The notes beneath the pieces were generated by a model. That model was not told the origin of the DNA, did not search any database, and saw nothing but the letters and a program-made list of their open reading frames with translations. The position numbers were made by a program, and so were the translations under genes. Of a DNA stretch of 6,949 bases, positions 1-6,758 are shown one piece after another; within the stretch, counting starts at the first letter, position 1, and every line of letters starts with the position of its first letter. The DNA comes from an uncultured Lachnospiraceae bacterium. Its GTDB lineage: Bacteria; Bacillota_A; Clostridia; Lachnospirales; Lachnospiraceae. The stretch is taken from assembly GCA_910588595.1 (NCBI GenBank), contig CAJUQU010000217.1, positions 1-6,949 of the forward strand, read 5' to 3'.

Positions 1-1
1 G

Positions 2-1558
2 GATGAAGTTACGGAGCACATAATGGATGCTGGGATCGAGGCTCAGATCGACGGGCGGGTAAAGCATTTTTTTAGTATATATAAAAAAATGAAGAATCAA
101 GGAAAGACCATCGACCAGATCTATGATCTGTTTGCGGTGCGCATCATCGTCGATTCGGTCAAGGACTGTTATGCCGCGCTCGGCGTGATCCATGAGATGT
201 ATAAGCCGATGCCCGGCAGATTCAAGGATTACATTTCCATGCCAAAGGCAAACATGTATCAGTCGCTTCACACGACGCTGATCGGCTCCACGGGCACGCC
301 GTTCGAGATACAGATCAGAACTTTTGAGATGCACAGGGTCGCTGAATACGGTATCGCTGCACACTGGAAATACAAGGAAGCAAGTGACGGGAAAGTGTCC
401 ACAGGCGGCGAGGATGAGAAGCTGACATGGCTCAGCCAGATTCTTGAGTGGCAGCAGGATATGTCTGACAACAAAGAGTTCATGAAGCTTCTAAAGAGTG
501 ATCTTGACCTTTTCTCGGATCATGTGTACTGTTTTACGCCGGCGGGCGATGTCAAGAATCTGCCGGCAGGGTCAACTCCGATCGACTTTGCATACAGCGT
601 TCACAGCGCAGTCGGGAACAAGATGATCGGTGCCAGGGTCAACGGCAAACTTGTCACGATCGATTATCAGATCAACAATGGTGACTGTATTGAAATCATG
701 ACTTCCCAGAATTCGAAGGGACCAAGCCGCGACTGGATGAACATTGTTAAGTCGGCGCAGGCAAAGAACAAGATTTCCCAGTGGTTCAAGAGCGAGTTTA
801 AGGAAGAGAACATTACCAAAGGAAGAGAGCTTCTCCAGAGTTACTGCAAGTCGAAAAATATTAATATCATTGATATCCTGAAAGCTGAGTTCCAGAAAGC
901 CGTGATGCACAAATATGGTTTTAACGATTGGGATGCGGTGCTTGCAGCAATCGGACACGGTGCCCTCAAGGAAGGGCAGGTCATCAACCGTATGCAGGAA
1001 TTATATGCCAGGGCGCATAAGAAAGAAGAGACGGACGAGGCACTTCTGGCGGCCATACAGGAAAACAATGCGAACAAGCAGATGAAACCCAAGAGCAAAA
1101 CAGGCATTACAGTGAAAGGCGTCCATGATGTGGCGGTACGTTTCTCACGTTGCTGCGCTCCGGTTCCGGGTGATGAGATCGTCGGGTTTGTCACGCGCGG
1201 GCGCGGGGTTTCCATACACAGAACGGACTGCATCAATATCATGAGTCTGTCTGATATCGACCGTTCCAGACTGATCGATGCGGAATGGCAGCCGGAGGCA
1301 GCGGCGGAACATAATGAGAAGTATCTGACAGAAATCGTGATCTACGCGCAGAACAGACATGGTCTGCTGGCAGATATCACCAAGGCGCTCTCGGAGAAAA
1401 ATATCGATATCCGCTCGGTGAATACGAGGACGAACAAGCAGGATATCGCCACGATCGGAATGACCTTTGAGATCGGCTGCCGGGAGGAACTGCAGATGAT
1501 CGTTGAGAAACTGAAAACGATAAAGAACGTGATCGATATTGAAAGGACGACAGGTTGA
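2..1558 (+). CDS. relA: RelA/SpoT-family (p)ppGpp synthetase/hydrolase, 5' end missing
   Basis: This is the C-terminal 518 residues of a long Rel enzyme, which transfers pyrophosphate from ATP to GDP or GTP to make the alarmone (p)ppGpp and, in bifunctional members, also hydrolyses it. The frame is open to the left edge, so the Met codon at 23 is internal; the usual length is about 730-770 residues and the N-terminal HD hydrolase domain lies outside. Counting from that Met, the synthetase domain opens with GRVKHFFSIYKKM (11-23) and includes GRFKDYI (65-71), NMYQSLHT (77-84) and EIQIRT (95-100). The RFKD tetrad at 66-69 matches the RxKD signature of bifunctional Rel/SpoT enzymes rather than the ExDD of monofunctional RelA. 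A TGS domain follows (about 165-225, with VYCFTPAGDVKNLP), then the Cys-rich segment RFSRCCAPVPGDEIVGF with downstream TDC, and a C-terminal ACT domain (about 435-511). The stop is one base before the next gene. Confidence 0.96.
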   Translation, partial: DEVTEHIMDAGIEAQIDGRVKHFFSIYKKMKNQGKTIDQIYDLFAVRIIVDSVKDCYAALGVIHEMYKPMPGRFKDYISMPKANMYQSLHTTLIGSTGTPFEIQIRTFEMHRVAEYGIAAHWKYKEASDGKVSTGGEDEKLTWLSQILEWQQDMSDNKEFMKLLKSDLDLFSDHVYCFTPAGDVKNLPAGSTPIDFAYSVHSAVGNKMIGARVNGKLVTIDYQINNGDCIEIMTSQNSKGPSRDWMNIVKSAQAKNKISQWFKSEFKEENITKGRELLQSYCKSKNINIIDILKAEFQKAVMHKYGFNDWDAVLAAIGHGALKEGQVINRMQELYARAHKKEETDEALLAAIQENNANKQMKPKSKTGITVKGVHDVAVRFSRCCAPVPGDEIVGFVTRGRGVSIHRTDCINIMSLSDIDRSRLIDAEWQPEAAAEHNEKYLTEIVIYAQNRHGLLADITKALSEKNIDIRSVNTRTNKQDIATIGMTFEIGCREELQMIVEKLKTIKNVIDIERTTG

Positions 1559-1559
1559 T

Positions 1560-2195
1560 ATGGGAGATTTAAAGGTAAAGAGAAGGGTACTCAGTGCCTG
1601 CCAGACAAATTGTTATTATGTGTATAGAGAAGGAGCGGACGAGATCGTCATCATCGATCCGGGTGACAACGGTGAAGTGGTATACGATGATGTGAAAAGT
1701 CTTGGGTTTGAGAAGATCGCAGGGATCCTGCTGACACATGGTCATGGAGATCACACAGGCGGTGCACTGAAATTAAAGGAGCTCAGCGGTGCGAAAATCT
1801 ATGCTCATGAGGACGAGGCGGAGATCTTAAAAGATCCAGAGAAAAATCTGTCCGGCTGGTTTGGAAAGGCATACGGGTTTGAGGCGGATGAGTATCTTCG
1901 GGATAAGCAGACTTTTTCCATGGCAGGGGTTACGTTCGAGGTACTCCACACGCCGGGGCACACAAAGGGCGGCTGTTGTTTTTATGATGCCGAGGATATG
2001 ACCGTATTCTGCGGGGACACCATCTTCAATGGTTCTGTCGGAAGGACGGATTTTTATTCGGGTTCCATGAGACAGCTCGGCGATTCGATCCGCGAGCGGA
2101 TCATGACACTCCCCGACGATGTGAAGCTCTATTCGGGTCACGGGGACGCAACGACAGTCGGATATGAGAGAAAGTACAATCCATGCCTGGGATAG
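1560..2195 (+). CDS. Metallo-beta-lactamase-fold hydrolase, glyoxalase II-like
   Basis: A 211-residue single-domain metallo-beta-lactamase-fold protein, probably cytosolic since no signal peptide is seen. The metal site is complete: THGHGDHTGG gives H60, H62, D64 and H65, then TPGHT gives H134, CGDTIF gives D153 and SGHGD gives H194, the standard binuclear zinc set. The size and the motifs after H65 match short glyoxalase II-like proteins (YcbL/YqgX type), which cleave thiol esters such as S-lactoylglutathione in some species; the true substrate here is not known, and bacteria of this group often lack glutathione. The ATG at 1560 is chosen because the preceding stop is TGA at 1556-1558 and an AAAGGA motif lies at 1542-1547. 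A TTG at 1539 in the same frame would add seven residues that overlap the upstream gene. The one-base gap implies translational coupling to relA. Confidence 0.93.
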   Translation: MGDLKVKRRVLSACQTNCYYVYREGADEIVIIDPGDNGEVVYDDVKSLGFEKIAGILLTHGHGDHTGGALKLKELSGAKIYAHEDEAEILKDPEKNLSGWFGKAYGFEADEYLRDKQTFSMAGVTFEVLHTPGHTKGGCCFYDAEDMTVFCGDTIFNGSVGRTDFYSGSMRQLGDSIRERIMTLPDDVKLYSGHGDATTVGYERKYNPCLG

Positions 2196-2285
2196 GCGGT
2201 GCCTGTTCCAGGTATGGATTTACCTGTCCTTTGGGATAAGTGGGTCACAGTGCCTGTTAGTCCCATGAAACGGGAGATTGGAAAT
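2196..2285 (+). repeat. Intergenic direct repeat and small hairpins before hemZ
   Basis: This 90-base gap carries GTGCCTGTT twice, at 2199-2207 and 2250-2258, 51 bases apart. Between and around them are a perfect 6-bp hairpin (CAGGTA 2209-2214 with TACCTG 2221-2226, six-base loop) and a second weaker one (GGGATAA 2233-2239 with TTAGTCCC 2257-2264, one bulged base). There is no run of T, so neither is an intrinsic terminator. The look resembles small dispersed intergenic repeats, but copies elsewhere in the genome cannot be checked from this window. The stretch is also open in the hemZ frame from a GTG at 2199. Confidence 0.5.
2272..2276 (+). promoter_or_regulatory. Ribosome binding site that sets the hemZ start
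   Basis: GGGAG ends nine bases before the ATG at 2286, the best-placed Shine-Dalgarno motif in the gap. It decides against the in-frame upstream starts GTG 2199 and ATG 2265, which have no comparable site. GGGA at 2272-2275 can pair with TCCC at 2261-2264, a four-bp helix that could weakly mask the site. Confidence 0.7.
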
Positions 2286-3731
2286 ATGATTAATGTTTAT
2301 ACGAACAAGGAGAATTACCAGTATGATGTACATGCGCTGCTCAGATCGTTTTATCCGGAGCATGATGTGAACGTGTACAATGAAAGTCTACGAGGTGATC
2401 AGGAGGATTGTGAGCATCAGGTGTTAATACGGCTTTTTGATGATAGGATGGAGCTGACACTTGATATTGATGATAGAAAAGAGTACGTGCATACATATAA
2501 AAATGACACAGATGTCATAAAAAAAGAGAGCAAGCTCTCCCTGTATCATGACCTCTGCGACTACACGGGAAGGAAGCTCCCGTGGGGAAATCTCACAGGT
2601 ATCAGACCGACAAAGCTCACCATGGCAATGCTGGCGGAAGGGCTTGCGGACGACGAGATCATCGCGCAGATGAAGGCGGCACATGCGGTGAGCGATGAGA
2701 AGGCGCGGCTCAGTCTCGATATTTCCAGGCGGGAGAGACAGATCCTGGACAGCATACACTATGTGGACGGCTACAGCCTGTATATCGGCATTCCGTTCTG
2801 TCCCACGACGTGTCTGTACTGCTCCTTTACATCTTATCCGATCGCTGCGTGGCGCAAGCGGGTGGAGCTGTATCTGCAGGCGCTTTTTCGGGAGATCGAT
2901 TTTGTCGCAGAATCCTGTCGCGACAGGATATTGGACACCATCTACATCGGCGGCGGGACGCCCACGACGCTGGAGGCGGGCGAACTGGATCGCCTGCTGC
3001 AGCATATACATGATCGATTTGATTTTGCGCAGGTCAAGGAGTTTACCGTGGAGGCGGGGCGCGCGGACAGCATCACGCCGGAAAAACTCGATGTGCTGAA
3101 AAGGCGTGGCGTGACGCGCATATCAGTCAATCCCCAGACCATGAACGATGAGACTTTGAAATACATAGGCAGGCATCACACGGTCGCACAGGTAAAAGAG
3201 GCGTTTCAGATGGCGAGAGCGGCGGGATTTGGCAACATCAACATGGACATCATCTTAGGTCTTCCAGGGGAGCTTGAGGCGGATGTACAGCACACGATCG
3301 ATGAGATCAAAAAGCTCGGCCCCGACAGTCTGACAGTCCATTCGCTCGCCATCAAGCGCGCGTCAAAGCTCAGCCAGTGGATCGAGGAGAACGGTATCGG
3401 GACACTGCGCAACACGGACGCCACGATGGAGATCGCACAGAAGGGCGCGTATGCGCTGGACATGAAGCCGTATTATCTCTACAGGCAGAAAAATATGTCC
3501 GGGAATTTTGAGAATGTCGGCTATGCGCGAGAGGGCAAATACGGCATTTACAATATCCTGATCAACGAGGAAGTGCAGACCATCATAGCGCTCGGCGCGG
3601 GCAGCATCTCAAAGAGGGTCTATCCCGACGGACGGATCGAGCGGAGCGAGAACATGAAGGACGTGGCACTCTATATCGAGAAGATTGACGAGATGATCGA
3701 GCGCAAAAGAAAGCTTTTGGCGGACGAGTAA
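2286..3731 (+). CDS. hemZ: HemZ-type radical SAM protein (coproporphyrinogen dehydrogenase-like)
   Basis: A 481-residue radical SAM protein of the HemZ branch of the HemN/HemW superfamily, named for the oxygen-independent conversion of coproporphyrinogen III to protoporphyrinogen IX. An N-terminal domain of about 150 residues, with GNLTGIRPTKL at 101-111, precedes the radical SAM barrel. The Fe-S cluster motif is GIPFCPTTCLYCSF, with Cys172, Cys176 and Cys179 (CxxxCxxC). IGGGTPTTL at 221-229 is the SAM-binding glycine motif, and DIILGLPGE follows at 321-329. The C-terminal signature YYLYRQKNMSGNFENVGYA (396-414) is typical of HemZ rather than HemN or HemW. After the third Cys comes Ser-Phe, not the Cys-containing CxC of true HemN, so the enzymatic activity is uncertain even though the family is clear. 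ATG 2286 follows GGGAG at 2272-2276 by nine bases. It sits behind the hydrolase gene and 27 bases before the next radical SAM gene. Confidence 0.94.
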   Translation: MINVYTNKENYQYDVHALLRSFYPEHDVNVYNESLRGDQEDCEHQVLIRLFDDRMELTLDIDDRKEYVHTYKNDTDVIKKESKLSLYHDLCDYTGRKLPWGNLTGIRPTKLTMAMLAEGLADDEIIAQMKAAHAVSDEKARLSLDISRRERQILDSIHYVDGYSLYIGIPFCPTTCLYCSFTSYPIAAWRKRVELYLQALFREIDFVAESCRDRILDTIYIGGGTPTTLEAGELDRLLQHIHDRFDFAQVKEFTVEAGRADSITPEKLDVLKRRGVTRISVNPQTMNDETLKYIGRHHTVAQVKEAFQMARAAGFGNINMDIILGLPGELEADVQHTIDEIKKLGPDSLTVHSLAIKRASKLSQWIEENGIGTLRNTDATMEIAQKGAYALDMKPYYLYRQKNMSGNFENVGYAREGKYGIYNILINEEVQTIIALGAGSISKRVYPDGRIERSENMKDVALYIEKIDEMIERKRKLLADE

Positions 3732-3741
3732 ATTTGTGTGT

Positions 3742-3748
3742 GAGGAGG
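3742..3748 (+). promoter_or_regulatory. Ribosome binding site supporting a GTG start
   Basis: GAGGAGG at 3742-3748 lies ten bases before the GTG at 3759. No in-frame ATG occurs until codon 50, inside the conserved N-terminal domain, so this site is what fixes the start of the radical SAM gene. Confidence 0.8.
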
Positions 3749-3758
3749 ACTGGTAACT

Positions 3759-5171
3759 GTGAAAGTGCGATTTGTCGAGCCTGGAAACAGACCCTATAAG
3801 CCGACACCGCTGAACTATTTTGTGTATGACCGGTATATCCGGACGCCTTCCGTCGGACTGAACACGCTGGCGACGATCGTGAAGGAGACTGTGCCGGACA
3901 CTTTGATGTACAGTGAATCCATATCCCGTCTGGTGATGGAAGATATTTTGGATGCGGACATCATTTTTATAGGCATCTTTACCTTTAACGCAGTGCGGGG
4001 ATATCGGCTGGCGCGGTACTTTCGGAAAAAGAGCAGGGCGGTTGTCGTGATGGGCGGTCTCCACGCTTCCATGAATTACAGGGAAGCTGTGAAATACTGT
4101 GACTATGTTCTGCTGGGGGAGGGAGACGAGTCTGTCCTGGAGATGGTGGAGGCGGTGCGCAGCAAGGAGACACCTGCATTTCCAGGGGTGGTTTACCAAA
4201 AAAACGGTAAGCTGGTACATACCGGGGAGCGAATGCCGCCGGAGCAGTTTGAGACGATACCGGATAAGGATCTCGTGTACCGGTACAGGAAGATGGCAGG
4301 GCACAACACGCTTTGGGGGCAGGTTCACGCATCCAGAGGCTGTCCTCACAACTGTGATTATTGCGCCCTTGTGCGCCATTTCGGGAGACGCGTGAGGACG
4401 AGGACACCCGAAAATGTGCTGGAGGATATACGCAGGACGATCGCTTTTCAGGAGGAAGGCCACCACAGGCTGCTGAAGGCAGTGTGGATCACGGATGACA
4501 ACTTCTTTGCAGACCGCAAATGGGCGATGGAGGTGCTGCAGAAGATCATCGACAGTGGGATCCGGTACCATTTCACGGTTCAGGCGAGATGGGAAGTAGG
4601 GCTGGACGATGAAATGCTGGTACTGCTCAAGAAAGCAGGCTTCGTGGAACTGGCGATGGGGATCGAGTTTATCGATGATGCGTCCTTTGCGCTGTATCAC
4701 AAGAAGAGCAGCAAACAGAAGATCGTGGAATCCATACGCAACATACAGAGGCATGGACTGAGCGTCCGCGGTCTCTTTATATTGGGGGCGGATAACCACA
4801 CGGTCGGCGTGGGGGATCAGCTGGCTGATTTTGTGATCGAGAACCATATCAAGGGAGCGCTGATCCAGTGTATGTATTTTGTGCCGGGCACGCCCGTCTA
4901 TGAGAGCCACAAGGACCGGCTGCTGCACAAGGACTGGAGCAGGTACAACGGAAATGCGGTGCACGTACCGGAAAAGATGACACCGTACGAGCTGCAGCTG
5001 GAGAATATCAGGGCGAGCAAAAAGATTTATTCCTTTCCTAGACTGGTTCATGCGCTGCTCCACGAGGATGCGCTGCACAAACTGCTGTTCCTGGGAGAGT
5101 TTTTCTGGCATATGAGCATACGGGCGGATCTGCGGAAAGAACTGCCGTATCTGGACAGGAGATCGACCTGA
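3759..5171 (+). CDS. B12-binding-domain radical SAM protein, substrate unknown
   Basis: A 470-residue protein with the two-domain layout of class B (cobalamin-dependent) radical SAM enzymes, which often methylate unreactive carbon or phosphorus centres or catalyse ring rearrangements. The N-terminal Rossmann-like domain (about 1-135) has VVVMGGLHAS at 95-104 and DYVLLGEGDESV at 115-126, hallmarks of the B12-binding domain in this superfamily. No base-off DxHxxG motif is visible, which is usual for the class. The radical SAM core starts with ASRGCPHNCDYC, giving Cys195, Cys199 and Cys202. It continues through ITDDNFFADR (244-253), FTVQARWEV (272-280) and MGIEFIDD (300-307). The C-terminal part (about 400-470) is helical and family-specific. 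It starts at GTG 3759 after a GAGGAGG site and is probably cotranscribed with hemZ. The substrate cannot be read from the sequence; a lipid, cofactor or natural-product modification are all possible. Confidence 0.9.
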   Translation: MKVRFVEPGNRPYKPTPLNYFVYDRYIRTPSVGLNTLATIVKETVPDTLMYSESISRLVMEDILDADIIFIGIFTFNAVRGYRLARYFRKKSRAVVVMGGLHASMNYREAVKYCDYVLLGEGDESVLEMVEAVRSKETPAFPGVVYQKNGKLVHTGERMPPEQFETIPDKDLVYRYRKMAGHNTLWGQVHASRGCPHNCDYCALVRHFGRRVRTRTPENVLEDIRRTIAFQEEGHHRLLKAVWITDDNFFADRKWAMEVLQKIIDSGIRYHFTVQARWEVGLDDEMLVLLKKAGFVELAMGIEFIDDASFALYHKKSSKQKIVESIRNIQRHGLSVRGLFILGADNHTVGVGDQLADFVIENHIKGALIQCMYFVPGTPVYESHKDRLLHKDWSRYNGNAVHVPEKMTPYELQLENIRASKKIYSFPRLVHALLHEDALHKLLFLGEFFWHMSIRADLRKELPYLDRRST

Positions 5172-5209
5172 TACATGACCGGTCAAAATAGTTTGGGATT
5201 ATTTTTATC

Positions 5210-5307
5210 GGAGGGGGATGGGAAATATGCTCTGCCATATGGTGATCGATCTGAGCAAGATACTCTGTACAAAGTCTGATGACAGGACGAAGCTTGTACA
5301 GAGGTAA
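5210..5307 (+). CDS. Possible 26-residue small ORF with strong ribosome binding site
   Basis: ATG at 5227 opens 26 codons ending in TAA at 5305-5307; the feature includes the Shine-Dalgarno motif GGAGGGGG at 5210-5217, nine bases before the ATG. The peptide begins MLCHMVIDLSKILC and ends TKLVQR; it has two cysteines and a basic, polar tail, with no recognised motif. An ATG at 5218 in the same frame is too close to the motif to be used. It lies after the radical SAM gene and before the MFS gene, and the second half overlaps a 10-bp inverted repeat. It could be a leader peptide controlling the transporter, a small product of the upstream operon, a decayed gene remnant, or chance. I do not recognise a homologue. 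Confidence 0.35.
5263..5303 (+). promoter_or_regulatory. Perfect 10-bp inverted repeat upstream of MFS gene
   Basis: CTCTGTACAA at 5263-5272 is matched exactly by TTGTACAGAG at 5294-5303, with 21 bases between. The enclosed bases can form a further small helix (GTCTG 5274-5278 with CAGGAC 5283-5288, one bulged G), so the RNA could fold into a two-part hairpin. No T run follows, so it is not a terminator. The TTGTACA core appears a third time at 5361-5367, next to the likely promoter. A protein operator or an RNA switch in the transporter leader are both possible. Confidence 0.5.
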
Positions 5308-5344
5308 AAAGGTATATATCAACGTATGGATTGATATGGTTTTT
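5306..5344 (+). terminator. Weak AT-rich terminator-like hairpin
   Basis: ATATCAA at 5316-5322 pairs with TTGATAT at 5331-5337 around an eight-base loop. The stem is preceded by five A (5306-5310) and followed by GG and five T (5340-5344), so A and T runs could also pair. The lack of GC pairs makes it weak. It may end the relA-hemZ-radical SAM transcript, or act as an attenuator behind the small ORF whose stop codon it overlaps, or be an AT-rich operator. Confidence 0.35.
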
Positions 5345-5376
5345 CGTCCGACATTGGATTTTGTACATTTTTATTC

Positions 5377-5385
5377 TGATACAAT
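5377..5385 (+). promoter_or_regulatory. Extended -10 promoter for the MFS gene
   Basis: TGATACAAT combines the TG of an extended -10 with the hexamer TACAAT (5380-5385), five of six matches to TATAAT. No good -35 is seen: TTGGAT at 5354-5359 is 20 bases away and TTGTAC at 5361-5366 only 13. Initiation near 5392 would give a leader of about 27 bases that excludes the small ORF. The TTGTACA copy at 5361-5367 lies just upstream, where a repressor could block polymerase. Confidence 0.5.
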
Positions 5386-5418
5386 GAAGTCTGTATAGAG
5401 TAGAATGGAGTAAATTCA

Positions 5419-6714
5419 ATGGAAAACAAGAAAACAGAAAATAATTATAGAAAATATATCGTTTTGTGGCTGAGTCAGAGCGTATCCGTGCTTGGGAGCT
5501 CGATGACAGGATTTGCGCTGGTTCTGTGGGCGTATGGGCAGAGCCAGTCGGCAATGTCTGTCTCATTGATGTCCTTTTACAATTATGTGCCGTATATTCT
5601 CCTAAGTCTGTTTGTCGGTGGCTTTATAGACAGGCACAGGAAGAAGACGATCATGCTGGCGGCGGACAGCATCGCAGCGGTTGGCTCGCTGTGCGTTCTG
5701 GCGCTTTTGTCTGCGAAGCAGCTTTGCATAGGGCACATCTATATTGTCAACGGGATCGTCGGCGTGACGAGCGCTTTTCAACAGCCGGCATCCGCGGTGG
5801 CGACAGGAAGGCTTGTGCCGAAAGACAAAATATCAAATGTCAGCGGGTTGAATTCTTTTTCACAGAATTTGATCACGGTGTTCAGTCCGATGCTGGCAGC
5901 ATTTTTCTTTGCGGTGGGCGGGCTTCCGCTGATACTGCTGATCGATCTGACAAGTTTTGTGCTGGCGTTTTTCGTTCTGCTGTGCTATATTTCCATACCG
6001 GAGCAAATCGAGCAAAAGAAGCACAGTTCCCCGTTTGAGGGAATCGCGCAGGGATTTGCGTTTTTGAGACAGGAAAAAGGGATCCTTTACATCATGATGA
6101 CAATGGCGCTGATCAATTTCTTTTCCAGACTGACATACGAAAATATCCTGTCGCCGATGATTCTCGCAAGGAGTGGCGGAGACAGTATGGCGCTCGGTGC
6201 GGTCAATGCGTTTATGGGAATCGGCGGCATTGCCGGCGGTATCATCGTTTCTATAAAAAGGGAAAGCAGATGCAAAGCGACTGCGATCTATGTCTCAGCG
6301 GCGCTGTCGTTTCTGTTTGGAGACCTGATCATGGCAGTGGGGAAGAATGTATTCTGGTGGTCGTTTGCCGCAGCTGCGGCGAGTCTGCCGATTCCCTTTA
6401 TCATGGCGAATCAGAATGCGATCCTGTACAGAAAGATTCCGACAGCGATGCAGGGGCGCGTGTTTGCGGTGAGAAATGCGGTTCAGTACAGCACGATACC
6501 GGTCGGGATCATTCTCGGGGGATATCTGGCGGATCATGTGTTTGAGCCTTTTATGGGTTATGGCAGCGCCGCTGCCCATGCACTGGAAAAAATGGTGGGC
6601 AGCGGTGCCGGAAGCGGCATGGCGGCGATGTTCCTGTGCACCGGGATATGTGGGTTTGCGGTCAGTCTGCTATCCTGTTTCAACCGGGAGATAAACAAAT
6701 TGAATGACTTTTAA
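5419..6714 (+). CDS. MFS efflux transporter, MefA-like family
   Basis: A 431-residue major facilitator protein of the inner membrane, expected to export a drug or other small amphipathic compound in exchange for protons. About twelve hydrophobic segments are visible, six before a polar loop at about 193-220 and six after. Motif A between helices 2 and 3 is intact: GGFIDRHRKKTIML (67-80). AFQQPASAVATGRLVPKD (119-136) and IPTAMQGRVFAVRNAVQ (340-356) match the family that includes the macrolide exporter MefA. The segment between helices 11 and 12 (ADHVFEPFMG at 371-380, later GSGAGSGMAAMF at 394-405) recalls MFS proteins often found beside peptide-synthetase clusters, though no such cluster is in view. 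The substrate is not predictable. ATG 5419 has GGAG at 5407-5410, eight bases upstream. It has its own likely promoter and an unusual leader region. No terminator of its own is seen after the stop. Confidence 0.92.
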   Translation: MENKKTENNYRKYIVLWLSQSVSVLGSSMTGFALVLWAYGQSQSAMSVSLMSFYNYVPYILLSLFVGGFIDRHRKKTIMLAADSIAAVGSLCVLALLSAKQLCIGHIYIVNGIVGVTSAFQQPASAVATGRLVPKDKISNVSGLNSFSQNLITVFSPMLAAFFFAVGGLPLILLIDLTSFVLAFFVLLCYISIPEQIEQKKHSSPFEGIAQGFAFLRQEKGILYIMMTMALINFFSRLTYENILSPMILARSGGDSMALGAVNAFMGIGGIAGGIIVSIKRESRCKATAIYVSAALSFLFGDLIMAVGKNVFWWSFAAAAASLPIPFIMANQNAILYRKIPTAMQGRVFAVRNAVQYSTIPVGIILGGYLADHVFEPFMGYGSAAAHALEKMVGSGAGSGMAAMFLCTGICGFAVSLLSCFNREINKLNDF

Positions 6715-6722
6715 AAATCCTC

Positions 6723-6751
6723 TTGCCAAATAATCCCGAATCATATATGAT
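6723..6751 (+). promoter_or_regulatory. Sigma-A-type promoter of the ZTP riboswitch transcript
   Basis: The -35 TTGCCA (6723-6728) and -10 TATGAT (6746-6751) each match consensus at five of six bases, with an exact 17-base spacer. Initiation is expected at about 6757-6760, which coincides with the first base of aptamer helix P1 at 6760. Confidence 0.8.
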
Positions 6752-6758
6752 GGGATTA
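6731..6758 (+). promoter_or_regulatory. 28-bp near-palindrome over the -10 region, possible operator
   Basis: TAATCCC (6731-6737) is matched exactly by GGGATTA (6752-6758). Inside, after a two-base GA offset, lies the perfect 12-bp palindrome ATCATATATGAT (6740-6751), which contains the -10 hexamer. Since it ends at about the transcription start it would not be in the riboswitch RNA, so a DNA-binding site is more plausible than an RNA hairpin, although read-through RNA from the MFS gene could fold here. Confidence 0.4.

Noticed and set aside
2199..2285. N-terminal extension of hemZ from GTG 2199
   Set aside because: The extra 29 codons cover the repeat-bearing spacer, no suitable ribosome binding site precedes GTG 2199, and GGGAG is ideally placed for ATG 2286.
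2695..3099. Plus-strand open frame overlapping hemZ in another phase
   Set aside because: Arg/Cys/Trp-rich translation without domains; hemZ motifs occupy the same bases.
5176..5185. Perfect 10-bp palindrome TGACCGGTCA just after the radical SAM stop
   Set aside because: About seven such palindromes are expected by chance in a window of this size, and it has no link to a promoter or repeat.
3609..5186. A 525-codon open frame on the minus strand, antisense to the radical SAM gene
   Set aside because: The translation is rich in His, Pro, Arg and Gln with no recognisable domain, whereas the plus strand encodes complete radical SAM motifs with a good ribosome binding site. It is a by-product of codon bias.
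5361..5385. TTGTAC as the -35 for TACAAT in the MFS promoter
   Set aside because: The spacer would be only 13 bases; the extended -10 with no clear -35 is the better reading.
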